Position numbers and translations under genes: made by a program. 64,000 bases of DNA from Enorma phocaeensis (GTDB lineage Bacteria > Actinomycetota > Coriobacteriia > Coriobacteriales > Coriobacteriaceae). Position 1 is the first letter of the stretch; each line of letters begins with the position of its first letter. Below, one piece after another: positions 35,934 through 45,018 of this stretch. The notes beneath the pieces were generated by a model. The model worked only from the letters and a program-made list of their open reading frames with translations. It did not search any database and was not told the origin of the DNA. The stretch spans positions 62,001-126,000 of the forward strand of contig NZ_LT891969.1 of NCBI RefSeq assembly GCF_900186505.1, written 5' to 3'.

Positions 35934-38807
35934 ATGGGAAGCAGTTTGGGCTCAGGTGCCCCGGCATCCGTCGCCGCAACGGATCTGGATGCGCTCGATG
36001 CCATCCGCAAGGCACCCATCGACGGCGTGTTCGGCGAACTTGAGACGGCGCGCGTAGGGCTCGCCTCGGACGAGGCGGTCGTACGCCAGGGGCGCTTTGG
36101 GAAGAACGTCATCCAAAGCGAGAAGAAGAAGTCGCCCGTCATCGCGTTCCTCGCGAACTTCACACACCTCATGGCGGTGCTTTTGTGGGTCGCGGGCACC
36201 ATCGCGTTCATCGCGGGGCTCCCGGAGCTTGGCGTCGCCGTGTGGCTCGTGAACATCATCAACGGGGTGTTCAGCTTCTGGCAGGAGGCGCGTGCGAGCC
36301 AGGCGACCGAGGCGCTCAAGAAGATGCTGCCGGCGTATGCCACGGTGATTCGCGACGGCCAGGAGCAGAAGATTCTGGCAGAAGACCTCGTGCCGGGCGA
36401 CGTCATGCTCCTTGCCGAGGGCGACAAGATCTCTGCAGATGCGCGCGTCATCGCGAGTTCGGACTTGCAGGTGAATCAATCCACGTTGAATGGCGAATCC
36501 ACCCCGTCCCGCAAGACCGCGGACGCGGTGCTCGAAGAGGGGCTTTCCGCCGCGGAGATTCCCAACCTCGTCTTCGCTGGCACGAGCGTGTCTGAGGGCA
36601 ACGGTCGCGCCGTGGTGTTCCGCATTGGCATGGACACGGAGTTCGGCAAGATCGCGAGCCTCACGCAGAACATGCAGGCGGCGGAGAGCCCGCTCACGCG
36701 TCAGCTCAACCGCCTCACGAAGCAGGTCACGATCTTTGCCATGTGCATGGGCATCGCGTTCTTCTGCCTGTCCCTGTTCGTGGTGCACGAGCCGTTCGCG
36801 TCTTCGTTTATCTTCGCGCTCGGCATGGTCGTGGCATTCATTCCCGAAGGCTTGCTGCCCACGGTGACGCTTTCGCTCGCTATGGCGGTGCAGCGCATGA
36901 GTCGCCGGAACGCCCTGGTGAAGAAGCTCGATTCCGTGGAGGCGCTTGGCTCCACGAGCGTGATCTGCACGGATAAGACCGGTACGCTCACGCAGAACGA
37001 GATGACCGTGAACCATCTGTGGACGGCGACGCGCGAATACGAGATCACCGGCGTGGGGTACGCGCCCGAGGGTCAGATAGAAGCCGAGGGACGCAGTTGG
37101 CGCGCTGTGGACGATGCCGACCTCGAGCTCTTGCTCGAAGGCGGGTTGCTCTGCGGCAACGCACGCCTCGCCGAGCCGGAAGAGGAGGGCAAGCGCTACG
37201 AGGTTTACGGCGACCCCACGGAGGCGTGCCTCATCGTGTCCGCGCAGAAGGGCGGCATCGATCGCGCCGAGCTCGAGGCGCGCATGCCCCGCGTGAAGGA
37301 GCTGCCGTTCGAGAGCCGCCGCAAGCGCATGACGACCGTGCATGCTCTTGAGTACCCGCTGGACGGGGCGCGCCGCATCGCGTTCACGAAGGGCGCGCCG
37401 AACGAGGTCGTGCGGCTTTCGACCCATGTTCGTGTGAACGGCGTGGTCGAGCCTATGACCGAGGAGCTCCGTGCACGCATCATGGAGGCGAACGACACGT
37501 ACGCCGCCGACGGCCTGCGCGTGCTCGCGGTGGCGTACCGCCCGCTCGACGGTGCGAACGCGGAGGCGGGTGTCCCCGATGCCATGAGCGATTACACGCC
37601 CGAGAATATCGAGTGCAACCTCACCTTCGTGGGGCTCGAGGTCATGATGGATCCGCCTCGTCCCGAAGTCGCCGCAGCTGTGGCCGAGTGCCGCCGCGCG
37701 GGTATCCGCATCGTCATGATCACGGGCGACTACGGTCTCACCGCAGCGAGCATCGCACGGCGCCTGAAGATCGTGGAGGGCGATGGCCTTTCCGTCATCT
37801 CGGGCTTCGAGCTTTCCAAGATGGATGACGACGAGCTCAAGCGCAGGCTCGCTGGCCAGGTGGTCTTTGCCCGGATGGCACCCGAGCAGAAGCTGCGCGT
37901 GGTCACGGCGCTCCAGGAGATGGGTGAGATCGTGGCCGTGACGGGCGACGGCGTGAACGACGCCCCCGCCCTCAAGAAAGCCGATATCGGCGTCGCCATG
38001 GGCATCACGGGAACGGACGTGGCCAAGGAAGCTGCGGACATGATCCTGACGGACGATAACTTCGCATCGATCGTCGCCGCCATCGAGGAGGGCCGAGCGG
38101 TCTACAGCAACATCCGCAAGTTCCTTCTCTACATCTTGAACTCCAACGCACCCGAAGCCGTGCCCAATGCCGTATACCTGCTATCGGGCGGCGCCGTGCC
38201 TCTGCCGCTCACCACGATGCAGATCCTCACCATCGACCTGGGCACCGATATGCTCCCCGCGCTCGGCCTTGGAACCGAGCCGCCCGAGGAGACCGTCATG
38301 GATCAACCCCCGCGCGATCCCAACGAGCGCCTCCTCAACCGCCGCGTACTCGTGAAGGCCTTCCTGTGGTATGGCCTCATGGGCTCCATCGCCGCCATGG
38401 CGGGCTATTTCCTGGTGAACGTGCTCGCCGGCTGGCCGGGCATCCCGCTCGCCGGTTTGGGCAACGACGGCGACCCCGTGTACATCCAGGCGACGACCAT
38501 GACGCTCGCGGGCATCATCTTCGCGCAGATCGGCCAGGTCATGAACTGCCGTACCGAGACCACCTCGGTATTCAAGATCGGACTCTTCTCGAACCGCCGC
38601 ATCCTCATAGGCATCGTGTTCGAAGTGGTGCTGCTCGTAATCCTCACCACGTTCCCGCCGCTGCAAGGCGTGTTCCACACCGCGCCCCTGGCCTGGCAGG
38701 ATTATGCGTTCCTCTGCTGCATCCCGCCTGTGGTCATCGCCATCGAGGAGATTCGCAAGGCATGGCTGCGCCGCCGCGAGCGGGCACGTGCCGCCGCGAA
38801 GCGCTAG
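35934..38807 (+). CDS. P2-type cation ATPase with Na,K-ATPase-like ion-site motifs
   Basis: 957 residues. Actuator TLNGEST, phosphorylation motif ICTDKTGTLTQNEMTV (Asp about 346), hinge VTGDGVNDAPALKKADIGVAMG. Transmembrane motifs resemble animal Na,K-ATPases more than Ca pumps: helix 4 AFIPEGLLPTVTLSLA, helix 5 LNSNAPEAVPN (compare SNIPE), helix 6 TIDLGTDMLPALGLG followed by EPPEETVMDQPPRDP. A helix-6 DLGTDM, with two aspartates, matches Na+/K+-binding pumps. Automatic naming would probably be 'calcium ATPase'. ATG at 35934 follows AAGGAGAGG. Neighbouring KdpDE-like and TrkA-like genes support a role in Na+/K+ balance (inference). Confidence 0.85.
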   Translation: MGSSLGSGAPASVAATDLDALDAIRKAPIDGVFGELETARVGLASDEAVVRQGRFGKNVIQSEKKKSPVIAFLANFTHLMAVLLWVAGTIAFIAGLPELGVAVWLVNIINGVFSFWQEARASQATEALKKMLPAYATVIRDGQEQKILAEDLVPGDVMLLAEGDKISADARVIASSDLQVNQSTLNGESTPSRKTADAVLEEGLSAAEIPNLVFAGTSVSEGNGRAVVFRIGMDTEFGKIASLTQNMQAAESPLTRQLNRLTKQVTIFAMCMGIAFFCLSLFVVHEPFASSFIFALGMVVAFIPEGLLPTVTLSLAMAVQRMSRRNALVKKLDSVEALGSTSVICTDKTGTLTQNEMTVNHLWTATREYEITGVGYAPEGQIEAEGRSWRAVDDADLELLLEGGLLCGNARLAEPEEEGKRYEVYGDPTEACLIVSAQKGGIDRAELEARMPRVKELPFESRRKRMTTVHALEYPLDGARRIAFTKGAPNEVVRLSTHVRVNGVVEPMTEELRARIMEANDTYAADGLRVLAVAYRPLDGANAEAGVPDAMSDYTPENIECNLTFVGLEVMMDPPRPEVAAAVAECRRAGIRIVMITGDYGLTAASIARRLKIVEGDGLSVISGFELSKMDDDELKRRLAGQVVFARMAPEQKLRVVTALQEMGEIVAVTGDGVNDAPALKKADIGVAMGITGTDVAKEAADMILTDDNFASIVAAIEEGRAVYSNIRKFLLYILNSNAPEAVPNAVYLLSGGAVPLPLTTMQILTIDLGTDMLPALGLGTEPPEETVMDQPPRDPNERLLNRRVLVKAFLWYGLMGSIAAMAGYFLVNVLAGWPGIPLAGLGNDGDPVYIQATTMTLAGIIFAQIGQVMNCRTETTSVFKIGLFSNRRILIGIVFEVVLLVILTTFPPLQGVFHTAPLAWQDYAFLCCIPPVVIAIEEIRKAWLRRRERARAAAKR

Positions 38808-38842
38808 AGTTGAGGGTATACACCATCTGAAAGGTGGAGATT

Positions 38843-39496
38843 ATGAACGTCATTATCGTAGGCATGGGCTTCATCGGATCGGGGCTCGCGTGGAAGCTCG
38901 CGCGGCAGGGATTCTCGGTCACGGCGGTCGACCAAGACCAGAAAGCACTTGATGCGCTGGGCGATTCGTTCCCCGGCAAACGCGTGTGCGGCATCGGCCT
39001 CGATCGCGATGTGCTTCTGCGCGCGGGAATCGACCGCACGGATGCCGTCGTTTCCTGCATGCGCTCCGACGAGGCGAACATCGTGGTGGCGCACGTCGCC
39101 CGCTCGACGTTTCGCGTGCCCCGCGTCATCGCGCGTCTGCACGATCTTACGAAGGCCGATACGTACCGTCGCCTGAACATCCAGACGGTCTCGCCCAATG
39201 CTTGGGGCATCGCGCGCATCGGCGAGCTCCTTACCTATAACCATCTCGATAACGTGTTCGAAGTGGGATCGGGCGATGTGCGCCTGGTTCGCGCGGACGT
39301 GCCGGCGCTGCTCGACGGCGCCACGGTGCGCGAGATCTCCGCGCTCGGCGAGGTGCAGATCGTGAGCGTCTCGCACGATAACGAAACGTTCATCCCCACG
39401 CAGGGCACCGTGCTCGCCGCCGGCGACATCATCTACGCTGCCGTGGCGACCTCTGCCAGCAGGAAGTTCAAGCAGATGCTCGGCATCACCGATTAG
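38843..39496 (+). CDS. TrkA-family (RCK) NAD-binding protein 1
   Basis: 217 residues: an N-terminal Rossmann RCK_N domain (MNVIIVGMGFIGSGLAWKLA, then AVDQDQKAL and the acidic AIVSCMRSDEAN-like region) and an RCK_C domain (about 140-217, GATVREISALGEVQIVSVSHDNETFIPTQGTVLAAGDIIYAAV). Such proteins gate K+ channels and Trk/Ktr transporters in response to NAD(H) or ATP. No transporter subunit is adjacent; the paired gene 8 bases downstream probably forms a heteromeric ring with it. Start at 38843 has GGTGGAG upstream. Confidence 0.87.
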   Translation: MNVIIVGMGFIGSGLAWKLARQGFSVTAVDQDQKALDALGDSFPGKRVCGIGLDRDVLLRAGIDRTDAVVSCMRSDEANIVVAHVARSTFRVPRVIARLHDLTKADTYRRLNIQTVSPNAWGIARIGELLTYNHLDNVFEVGSGDVRLVRADVPALLDGATVREISALGEVQIVSVSHDNETFIPTQGTVLAAGDIIYAAVATSASRKFKQMLGITD

Positions 39497-39504
39497 GAGG
39501 AATC

Positions 39505-40164
39505 ATGCAGGTCATCATTGTCGGCGGCGGCAAGACCGGCGCCCATCTCGCCTCCCGCCTCACGGACGACGGCATCGCGGTCACGGTCATCGAGCAGCGC
39601 GCTGAAGTCGTCGAGCGCGTGCGTCAGATATGCCCGAACGTTTCCGTTATCGAGGGGAGTGGTTCGGATCCCGAGGTCTTGGAGCGCGCGGGCGTGCGCA
39701 TCGCGGATGCTGTCGCGGCTGTGACGGGATTGGACGAGACGAACCTCGTGACGTCGATGCTCGCGAAGATGGAATATGCGGTGCCGCGCGTTGTGGCGCG
39801 TGTGAACAATCCGGCGAACGCGTGGATGTTCACGGCGGTGAACGGTGTGGACGTGGGTGTGAACCAGGCTGAAATCACGGCGCGCTTCGTGATTGAGGGC
39901 ATGGACGTGCATGACATGTACACGCTCATGAAGCTCGGTCGAGACGAGCACAGCATCGTACAGGTGGCGGTGGGTGCGCATGCCCGCGTGGCGGGACTCG
40001 CCCTCAAGGGCATCCCGTTCCCGGCGGAGACCATCGTGACCGCCGTGGAGCACGAGGGCAACCTCATCGTGCCGAACGGTGATACCGTCTTGGAGTCGGG
40101 CGATGAGGCGATCATCTTCACGAGCGAGGAAGGCCGCGACGAGATTCGCCGACTCTTCTCATAA
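39505..40164 (+). CDS. TrkA-family (RCK) NAD-binding protein 2
   Basis: 219 residues with the same RCK_N-RCK_C layout: GGGKTGAHLASRL, VIEGSGSDPEVLERAGV, VVARVNNPANAWMF, then the C-terminal domain GLALKGIPFPAETIVTAV ... GDTVLESGDEAIIF. It diverges considerably from the upstream paralogue, so this is an old duplication. Strong AGGAGG site before the ATG. Probably cotranscribed with the P-type ATPase and the first TrkA-like gene. Confidence 0.88.
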   Translation: MQVIIVGGGKTGAHLASRLTDDGIAVTVIEQRAEVVERVRQICPNVSVIEGSGSDPEVLERAGVRIADAVAAVTGLDETNLVTSMLAKMEYAVPRVVARVNNPANAWMFTAVNGVDVGVNQAEITARFVIEGMDVHDMYTLMKLGRDEHSIVQVAVGAHARVAGLALKGIPFPAETIVTAVEHEGNLIVPNGDTVLESGDEAIIFTSEEGRDEIRRLFS

Positions 40165-40255
40165 AGGCAGCGTGCGGCTACCTCGCTTCAGAACGGGTCG
40201 TTTCGCTTCGGCATCCGTGCTAAGCTATTCAGCCGGATAAGAAAGCGAGGTAGCC

Positions 40256-41479
40256 ATGCGTACCGATGATTTCGATTACAACCTGCCCGAGGAGCTCATA
40301 GCCCAGGCACCGGCGGAGCCGCGCGATTCGTGCCGCCTGCTGGTGCTGCACCGCGGCGAACCACTTGCGACCACGGGCGACGTCGTGCCGCTCGACGCGG
40401 GCGGTAGCGTGGAGCACCGTCACTTCTACGACATCATCGACTACCTCGAGCCGGGCGACCTGCTCGTCGCGAACGAGACGCGCGTCATGCCGGCGCGTCT
40501 CATCGGGCGCAAGGCGAAGACGGGCGGTATGGCCGAGACGCTTCTGCTCAACCGCCGTGAGGACATCGATCCGCTCGGGCACGTGTGGGAATGCCTTGTG
40601 AGTCCCGGCAAGCGCCTCAAGCCCGGTGCGGTCATCGAATACCGCGCGGGCGGTCCGCATGCGCCGGAAAGCGCGCCGGTGGTGCTTGCGGGCGAGGTCG
40701 TCGACTTCGTGCCCGATAGCCGCGGGGGCCGCTTGGTGCGCTTCACGCCTATGGGCGAGAACGCCGCGGGAGCCCCGCGCACGCTCGATGAGGCCATCCA
40801 TGCGGCGGGACATGTGCCGCTGCCGCCCTACATCACCGACTACGAGGGCGATCCCGAGAAGTACCAGACCGTATACGCCATGAACGAGGAGCATTCCGCT
40901 GCTGCCCCCACGGCGGGTCTCCACTTTACGCCCGAGCTCATCGAGCGCATCAAGGCCAAGGGTGTTGGTTGGGCTACGGTCGAGCTCGAGGTGGGTATCG
41001 ACACCTTCCGCCTCGTCGAGGAGGACGACCCCACCGAGCACGTCATGCACACCGAGCGCTACCACGTGTCGCGCGCGGTCGTCGACGCCGTGCACGCGAC
41101 GAAGGCTGCAGGTCACCGGGTGATCGCCGTGGGCACGACGGCCGTGCGCTCGCTCGAGAGCGCATGGGAGACGGACGCCCCCGCGAGCGAGCCCGCGGTC
41201 ACGGCGCGCCGCTTCGAGGACGCCGCCGATTCCGCGGCCGTCACGGGGACGGGCGACATCGTCGAGCGCGCCGACGCGACGACGAACCTCTACCTCATGC
41301 CCGGCTCGACCTACCATGTGGTCGATGCGCTCATCACGAACTTCCACGTGCCGCGCTCGACGCTCATGATGCTCGTCTCGGCTCTCGCCACGCGCGAGCA
41401 GATCATGGATGCCTACGAGCAGGCGGTCGCGGAGCGCTACCGCTTCTTCAGCTTCGGCGACGCGATGTTCATCGAGTAG
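40256..41479 (+). CDS. queA: S-adenosylmethionine:tRNA ribosyltransferase-isomerase QueA
   Basis: Transfers and rearranges the ribosyl group of SAM onto preQ1-modified tRNA, making epoxyqueuosine. 407 residues, slightly longer than usual because of insertions. Signatures: FDYNLPEELIAQAPAEPRD, LLVANETRVMPARLIG, the long HSAAAPTAGLHFTPELIERI, GTFRLV-type GIDTFRLVEEDD, HTERYHV and the C-terminal NFHVPRSTLMMLVSA. Its probable terminator (41575-41587 with 42952-42970) is split by the IS element. Confidence 0.95.
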   Translation: MRTDDFDYNLPEELIAQAPAEPRDSCRLLVLHRGEPLATTGDVVPLDAGGSVEHRHFYDIIDYLEPGDLLVANETRVMPARLIGRKAKTGGMAETLLLNRREDIDPLGHVWECLVSPGKRLKPGAVIEYRAGGPHAPESAPVVLAGEVVDFVPDSRGGRLVRFTPMGENAAGAPRTLDEAIHAAGHVPLPPYITDYEGDPEKYQTVYAMNEEHSAAAPTAGLHFTPELIERIKAKGVGWATVELEVGIDTFRLVEEDDPTEHVMHTERYHVSRAVVDAVHATKAAGHRVIAVGTTAVRSLESAWETDAPASEPAVTARRFEDAADSAAVTGTGDIVERADATTNLYLMPGSTYHVVDALITNFHVPRSTLMMLVSALATREQIMDAYEQAVAERYRFFSFGDAMFIE

Positions 41480-41586
41480 CGCGCCCGCTCGGCGTGCCAA
41501 CGCGGCATGACAGGGCACTTGCATAATCAGGCGCCGGCATGACGAGGCGCGGATATGACTAGGTATTGATATGGCAAGGCACCGGT

Positions 41587-42950
41587 ACGGTTGGGGCTTA
41601 TAGGACAAAAAGTGTGTCTCGATAGAACACGTGTCCTAATCCAGCCAGAAGGGGTACGGGTTCTTGTGGTGCAGCTCCTCCCAGACGGCCCGGTCGCCCC
41701 ACTCCGGCCCGCCGTCCTCGCGCTTGGGCGACGCCGAGTAGGTCCTGTACAGGAGGTCGATGTCGTCGTCGGTGGGCATGGAGCGAAGGATCTCCCTCGC
41801 CGGCCTCGGGCCCTCGGTGTGCATGTAGCACCACCAGAAGACCGCCTTCACGCGCCGCATGAGCGACAGCCCGCGGTGGTTGCGCAGGACTTCCCTGAGC
41901 TGCGCGTTGACGCCGCCCTCGATCGGGTTGTTGGTGCGCGGCAGCGGCCCCTCCGCCGTGAGCGCGGGGTCCAGGTAGGTGAACAGCGTGCCGGCGCTCA
42001 CGAGCCTCGAGAGCGACGACCTCGCCTTCCTGAGCCTCTCGTGGGTGAACTGGCGCCGGCCGTCGACGTAGGAGACGTCCTCGAGGAAGTCGGCCCAGAA
42101 CCCGCACCACTGCAGGTAGCGCTCGACCCACCAGTCGGCCTGGCGGAGGGTGTCGAGGTGCATGAGCTCGATTGACAGCGCGTAGAGCTCCCTGCCCGCC
42201 TGGAGCCTCGGCCTCGTCGTCGTATAGCGCCTCACCTGCGAGAACGCGTGGAAGAGGCACCTCTGGACCCTCGTGCGCGGCCATGCGCGGCGCCTCGCCT
42301 TCTCGAAGCCCGTCCCGCCGTCGCACACCACCACGTCCGGGGCCGGGATGGGCGCCATCAGCGCCTCCCACGCCCTCGATGCCTCCGCCTGCGCCATGTA
42401 CCACGAGACCACGTGCTCGCCGTCGTAGGCGATCAGCACGACGAGGTCGCGGGCGAGCCAGATGCCGTCGACGAAGAGAACGCGGCGCACCTCGCCCGTG
42501 GGCTCCGGCATGGGCCAGATCGGCCAGAAGCCCGCGGCGAGCCTCCTGAACGTGCGCCCCTGCCCGGGCATGTCCGCCTGCGTCGCCTTCGAGAGCAGCC
42601 ATGCCAGGAACTCGTCGAGCCTCGCCGCCGCGTCGTCGTAGGAGACCGTGGTCGAGGCGCCGCACGCCCCGCACCTCCACCTCTGCGCGCCCGCGCTCGT
42701 CTTCCCGTTCCTCTTCATCTTCGCCCCGCAAGAGGGGCACCTGACCGCCTTCATCCCCAGCTCCTCGGTAATCGGGGTTTTAACGGCCTGATTTTCAGTC
42801 ATCTACCTGCGGGACAGGAGCGAATCCGGACACACTTTCTGTCCGAGTGGTTAAATTCCCCCTGGAGATTTAAGCGCGTGAAAAAGGGGCATCGACCTGC
42901 GTCGATGCCCATGATTCGGACACACTTTTTGTCCTATAAGCCACGGTTGG
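41587..42950 (-). mobile_element. IS256-family (IS1249-like) insertion sequence with target duplication
   Basis: The element spans 41595-42942 (1348 bp). Terminal inverted repeats of 24 bp are perfect: GGCTTATAGGACAAAAAGTG at 41595 (extending to 41618) and its complement at 42919-42942. The 8-bp direct repeat ACGGTTGG at 41587-41594 and 42943-42950 is the target duplication, fitting the 8-9 bp typical of the family. A subterminal copy of the end sequence (GGACACACTTTCTGTCC, about 42828-42844) lies inside the right end. It appears intact and recent. Confidence 0.95.
41636..42802 (-). CDS. IS1249-type DDE transposase
   Basis: 388 residues. An N-terminal zinc ribbon (CPSCGAKM ... WRCGACGAS) precedes an IS256-type DDE domain: first Asp in LFVDGIWLARD, second in VVVCDGGTGFEKA, and the Glu in RTNNPIEGGVNAQLRE. 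The C-x2-H pattern CLFHAFSQVRRYTT between second D and E is typical of IS256-family mutator transposases. The frame is complete with no internal stop, so the element may be active. Confidence 0.95.
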   Translation of the reverse strand: MTENQAVKTPITEELGMKAVRCPSCGAKMKRNGKTSAGAQRWRCGACGASTTVSYDDAAARLDEFLAWLLSKATQADMPGQGRTFRRLAAGFWPIWPMPEPTGEVRRVLFVDGIWLARDLVVLIAYDGEHVVSWYMAQAEASRAWEALMAPIPAPDVVVCDGGTGFEKARRRAWPRTRVQRCLFHAFSQVRRYTTTRPRLQAGRELYALSIELMHLDTLRQADWWVERYLQWCGFWADFLEDVSYVDGRRQFTHERLRKARSSLSRLVSAGTLFTYLDPALTAEGPLPRTNNPIEGGVNAQLREVLRNHRGLSLMRRVKAVFWWCYMHTEGPRPAREILRSMPTDDDIDLLYRTYSASPKREDGGPEWGDRAVWEELHHKNPYPFWLD

Positions 42951-42980
42951 ATACCGGCGCCTTGTCTTTTCGCGTAGCGG

Positions 42981-44405
42981 CTACCGGTTCATCAAGAAGA
43001 TGACGAGTGCGACGATCGCGATGACTACGACGGCGACGGCGACGATGACGCCTATGAACCGCAGGCGCGAGCCGCGGGTCCTCAGGCGCACGTCATGCTC
43101 GACGCCGGCGAGCTGCTCAACCTGGGCGCTTTTGACGCCAAAGGCCGCGCGGTCGTTTTCCAGGCGGGTGGCGAGCTCGGCTGTGACCTCGGGATGCGCG
43201 TGGATGTCGTTCGCCTCATCGAGGAGCGCCTGCGCCTCCATCGCCTCGTCCTCGGCATCGGCCGCTTGCTGCTCCTGCTCGCGCTTGGCCTTCTCCTGAG
43301 CGGAGATCTGGTCGCGCAGCGCGCGCTGGCGCTCGGCGGCGTCGTCCTTGGCCTCGCGATAGACGTTACGCGCCTCGTCGGCCGCTTCGCTGATCTCGCG
43401 GAACTGCTTCTTCGCCTCGTCGATGGGCTTTTCCGCCTCGCTCACCGCCCAGCGGGCGCGCTCGAGCTCCTCGGCGAGCTCCTGGGTCACGCGCGGGAGG
43501 TCGTCTTGGGCGGCTTGCAGGTCGCGTGCGGCATCCGAGATGTCAGCCTCAAGCTCGTCGGCGCGCACGCTGTAGGCCGCCGAGTTCGCCGAGGGGTTGC
43601 GCTGGATCTCGGCGTATTCCTCTCGGAGCATGGCGAGGCGGTTCGAGGTGCTCTCCACCGCCGCCTTGGCCGCGGCCACGCCGTTCGTGTTGTCCGCCTC
43701 CGCCTTCTCGAGGTTACGCTTGGCATCATCGAGGCGCCGCTGCAGGCGGCTGCCGCTCTCGCGCGCGGAAGCCTCACGCGCCTCTGCCGCTTCGAGGGCG
43801 GCTTTCAGGCGCTTCTCGTTCTGCGCATCGGCATCCTTCATCTTCTTGAGCTCATCCTTGAGGCGGTCGATCTCGCCCTGGAGCCGCTCCTGCTCGAGCT
43901 CGCAGGCGGCGATAACCTTCTTCGCTTCATCCTTGCGCGCGCTTTCGGTCGAGATGATCTCCTCGTAGCGAGCGGCCACGTCCTGGCGATGGGCGAGCTC
44001 GGCCTGTTCGTCCTCGATCGCATCCCCGATGGCTTCGAGCTCATCGCGGGCCGCCGCGTGCGCGCGCCTGGCTGCGCTCATCTCGCGCATGGCCGAAGCT
44101 CCCTGCGTGAAGAAGGTCCCCACGGCATCGACGGCGGAGGTGAGCTGCTGAGCCGCCTCATCACCGGGCGAGGCGTCGCCTGTGCCAGGATCCGGGGCGA
44201 GCCCGCCATCATCGGGTTCATGTGCGCTTGCGTCAGGCGTCTGCTCGGTCCAGGGGCTGGGATCGAGGCCCTCGGACTGCGGCTCGGCCTGTGTGAGGTC
44301 TTGCTGGGTCGTTGCAGCTTGCTGGGTAGGCGCGGCCTGCTGCGTGGATGCGGCCTGCTGATCGATGTGATCATCCTGCGGCTGCGTGTTCTGCTCAAGA
44401 TCCAT
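42981..44405 (-). CDS. coiled-coil, tail-anchored membrane protein of unknown function
   Basis: 474 residues. N-terminus Gln/Thr/Asp-rich and probably disordered (repeated QQAA units, about 1-75). Residues 100-420 are continuous heptad-type coiled coil rich in Ala, Glu, Arg and Lys. A single membrane helix closes the protein (FIGVIVAVAVVVIAIVALVI), leaving almost nothing outside, so the coiled coil is cytoplasmic or, with opposite topology, external. I recognise no family; a large shadow frame on the other strand is discarded. The IS inserted just beyond its stop codon. Confidence 0.8.
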   Translation of the reverse strand: MDLEQNTQPQDDHIDQQAASTQQAAPTQQAATTQQDLTQAEPQSEGLDPSPWTEQTPDASAHEPDDGGLAPDPGTGDASPGDEAAQQLTSAVDAVGTFFTQGASAMREMSAARRAHAAARDELEAIGDAIEDEQAELAHRQDVAARYEEIISTESARKDEAKKVIAACELEQERLQGEIDRLKDELKKMKDADAQNEKRLKAALEAAEAREASARESGSRLQRRLDDAKRNLEKAEADNTNGVAAAKAAVESTSNRLAMLREEYAEIQRNPSANSAAYSVRADELEADISDAARDLQAAQDDLPRVTQELAEELERARWAVSEAEKPIDEAKKQFREISEAADEARNVYREAKDDAAERQRALRDQISAQEKAKREQEQQAADAEDEAMEAQALLDEANDIHAHPEVTAELATRLENDRAAFGVKSAQVEQLAGVEHDVRLRTRGSRLRFIGVIVAVAVVVIAIVALVIFLMNR

Positions 44406-44746
44406 ATCTGCCCCCGTGATCGTCGTTGGCGGGCCGGCGGAGCCGGACCGATGATGGGTCTATACCCGCTATACGCCTTCTATGATAGCCGGCTTCACGG
44501 ACGGAACCGGCGGGCGTGCGGGATTTCGCGCGCGACGTGCTCGCTTGAGTTCGTCTGTGCGGCTTGCCTCCTGTTTCCGGGCCCGATGTGCTGGGGAAAT
44601 CCGTTCACGGGCTCGAATCAACCGCTTACGAACAGGTGCCAAAAGATCGGCGTCAAAGGCATAAACGAGTGCTAGCTGGGAATATTCAGCAATGAAAAGC
44701 AAGGTCGCTTCAGAGAAGTAAGCGACGACCGAAGGAGGCGATTCCA
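44406..44746. other. intergenic stretch, nothing recognised
   Basis: Short frames exist on both strands (for example minus 44469-44768, 99 residues) but none has family features. A GTCGCTT/AAGCGAC hairpin lies at about 44704-44725. The promoter of the coiled-coil gene should be here (TATAGA-like -10 on the minus strand near 44460). Confidence 0.3.
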
Positions 44747-44976
44747 ATGGGCACAGAAGAGATAGCACAAGCGTTCGAGCTCGTTGGATGCGACTCCAAG
44801 GCTAGTTCGTAAGGGTCTATGCAGAAGGCAAGCCATTGGATTCCGTCGCAACACGGAAAACAGCCGATGAAGAGACGCAAACAGGCTCGAAGGCATCTAT
44901 AGCGGCAGGGTTCCCGGTGCAGAGGAGCAAGGGAGCCGAGGAGCTGGATAGATGCATTGGGGTGAGTCCACCGTAA
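44747..44976 (+). pseudogene. frameshifted small gene of unknown function
   Basis: ATG at 44747 has a near-ideal GAAGGAGGCGATTCCA leader and reads MGTEEIAQAFELVGCDSKA before TAA at 44810. From 44806 another frame reads FVRVYAEGKPLDSVATRKT and continues open to TAA at 44974. A single-base indel near 44803 would join them into a protein of about 75 residues. Followed by a hairpin at 44989. Family unknown. It may be a real frameshift mutation, a sequence error or, less likely, a recoding site. Confidence 0.5.
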
Positions 44977-44988
44977 TAGACACGCCGG

Positions 44989-45018
44989 AGGGGCGGTGAG
45001 CGAAAGCGCACCGCCCCT
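44989..45018 (+). terminator. hairpin after the frameshifted gene
   Basis: Perfect 10-bp stem AGGGGCGGTG / CACCGCCCCT around AGCGAAAGCG; only a weak T-tract follows. Confidence 0.5.

Larger units (their letters stand above)
41575..42970 (+). terminator. queA terminator hairpin interrupted by the IS element
   Basis: CAAGGCACCGGTA at 41575-41587 is complementary, with one mismatch, to TACCGGCGCCTTG at 42952-42964, which is followed by TCTTTT. Removing the IS and one target copy rejoins them as a 13-bp stem with a loop of about 8 bases that coincides with the duplicated target. Confidence 0.7.

Noticed and set aside
35952..37427. 491-codon minus-strand frame
   Set aside because: Antisense to the P-type ATPase; Arg/His/Leu-rich and without recognisable domains.
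40229..41608. 459-codon minus-strand frame
   Set aside because: Antisense to queA, which is certain by motif content.
43095..44675. 526-codon plus-strand frame
   Set aside because: Antisense to the coiled-coil membrane protein; Leu/Arg/Gly shadow composition and no domain features.
44469..44768. 99-residue minus-strand frame as a real gene
   Set aside because: No family, poor start context, and overlaps the frameshifted plus-strand gene, which has a strong ribosome site.
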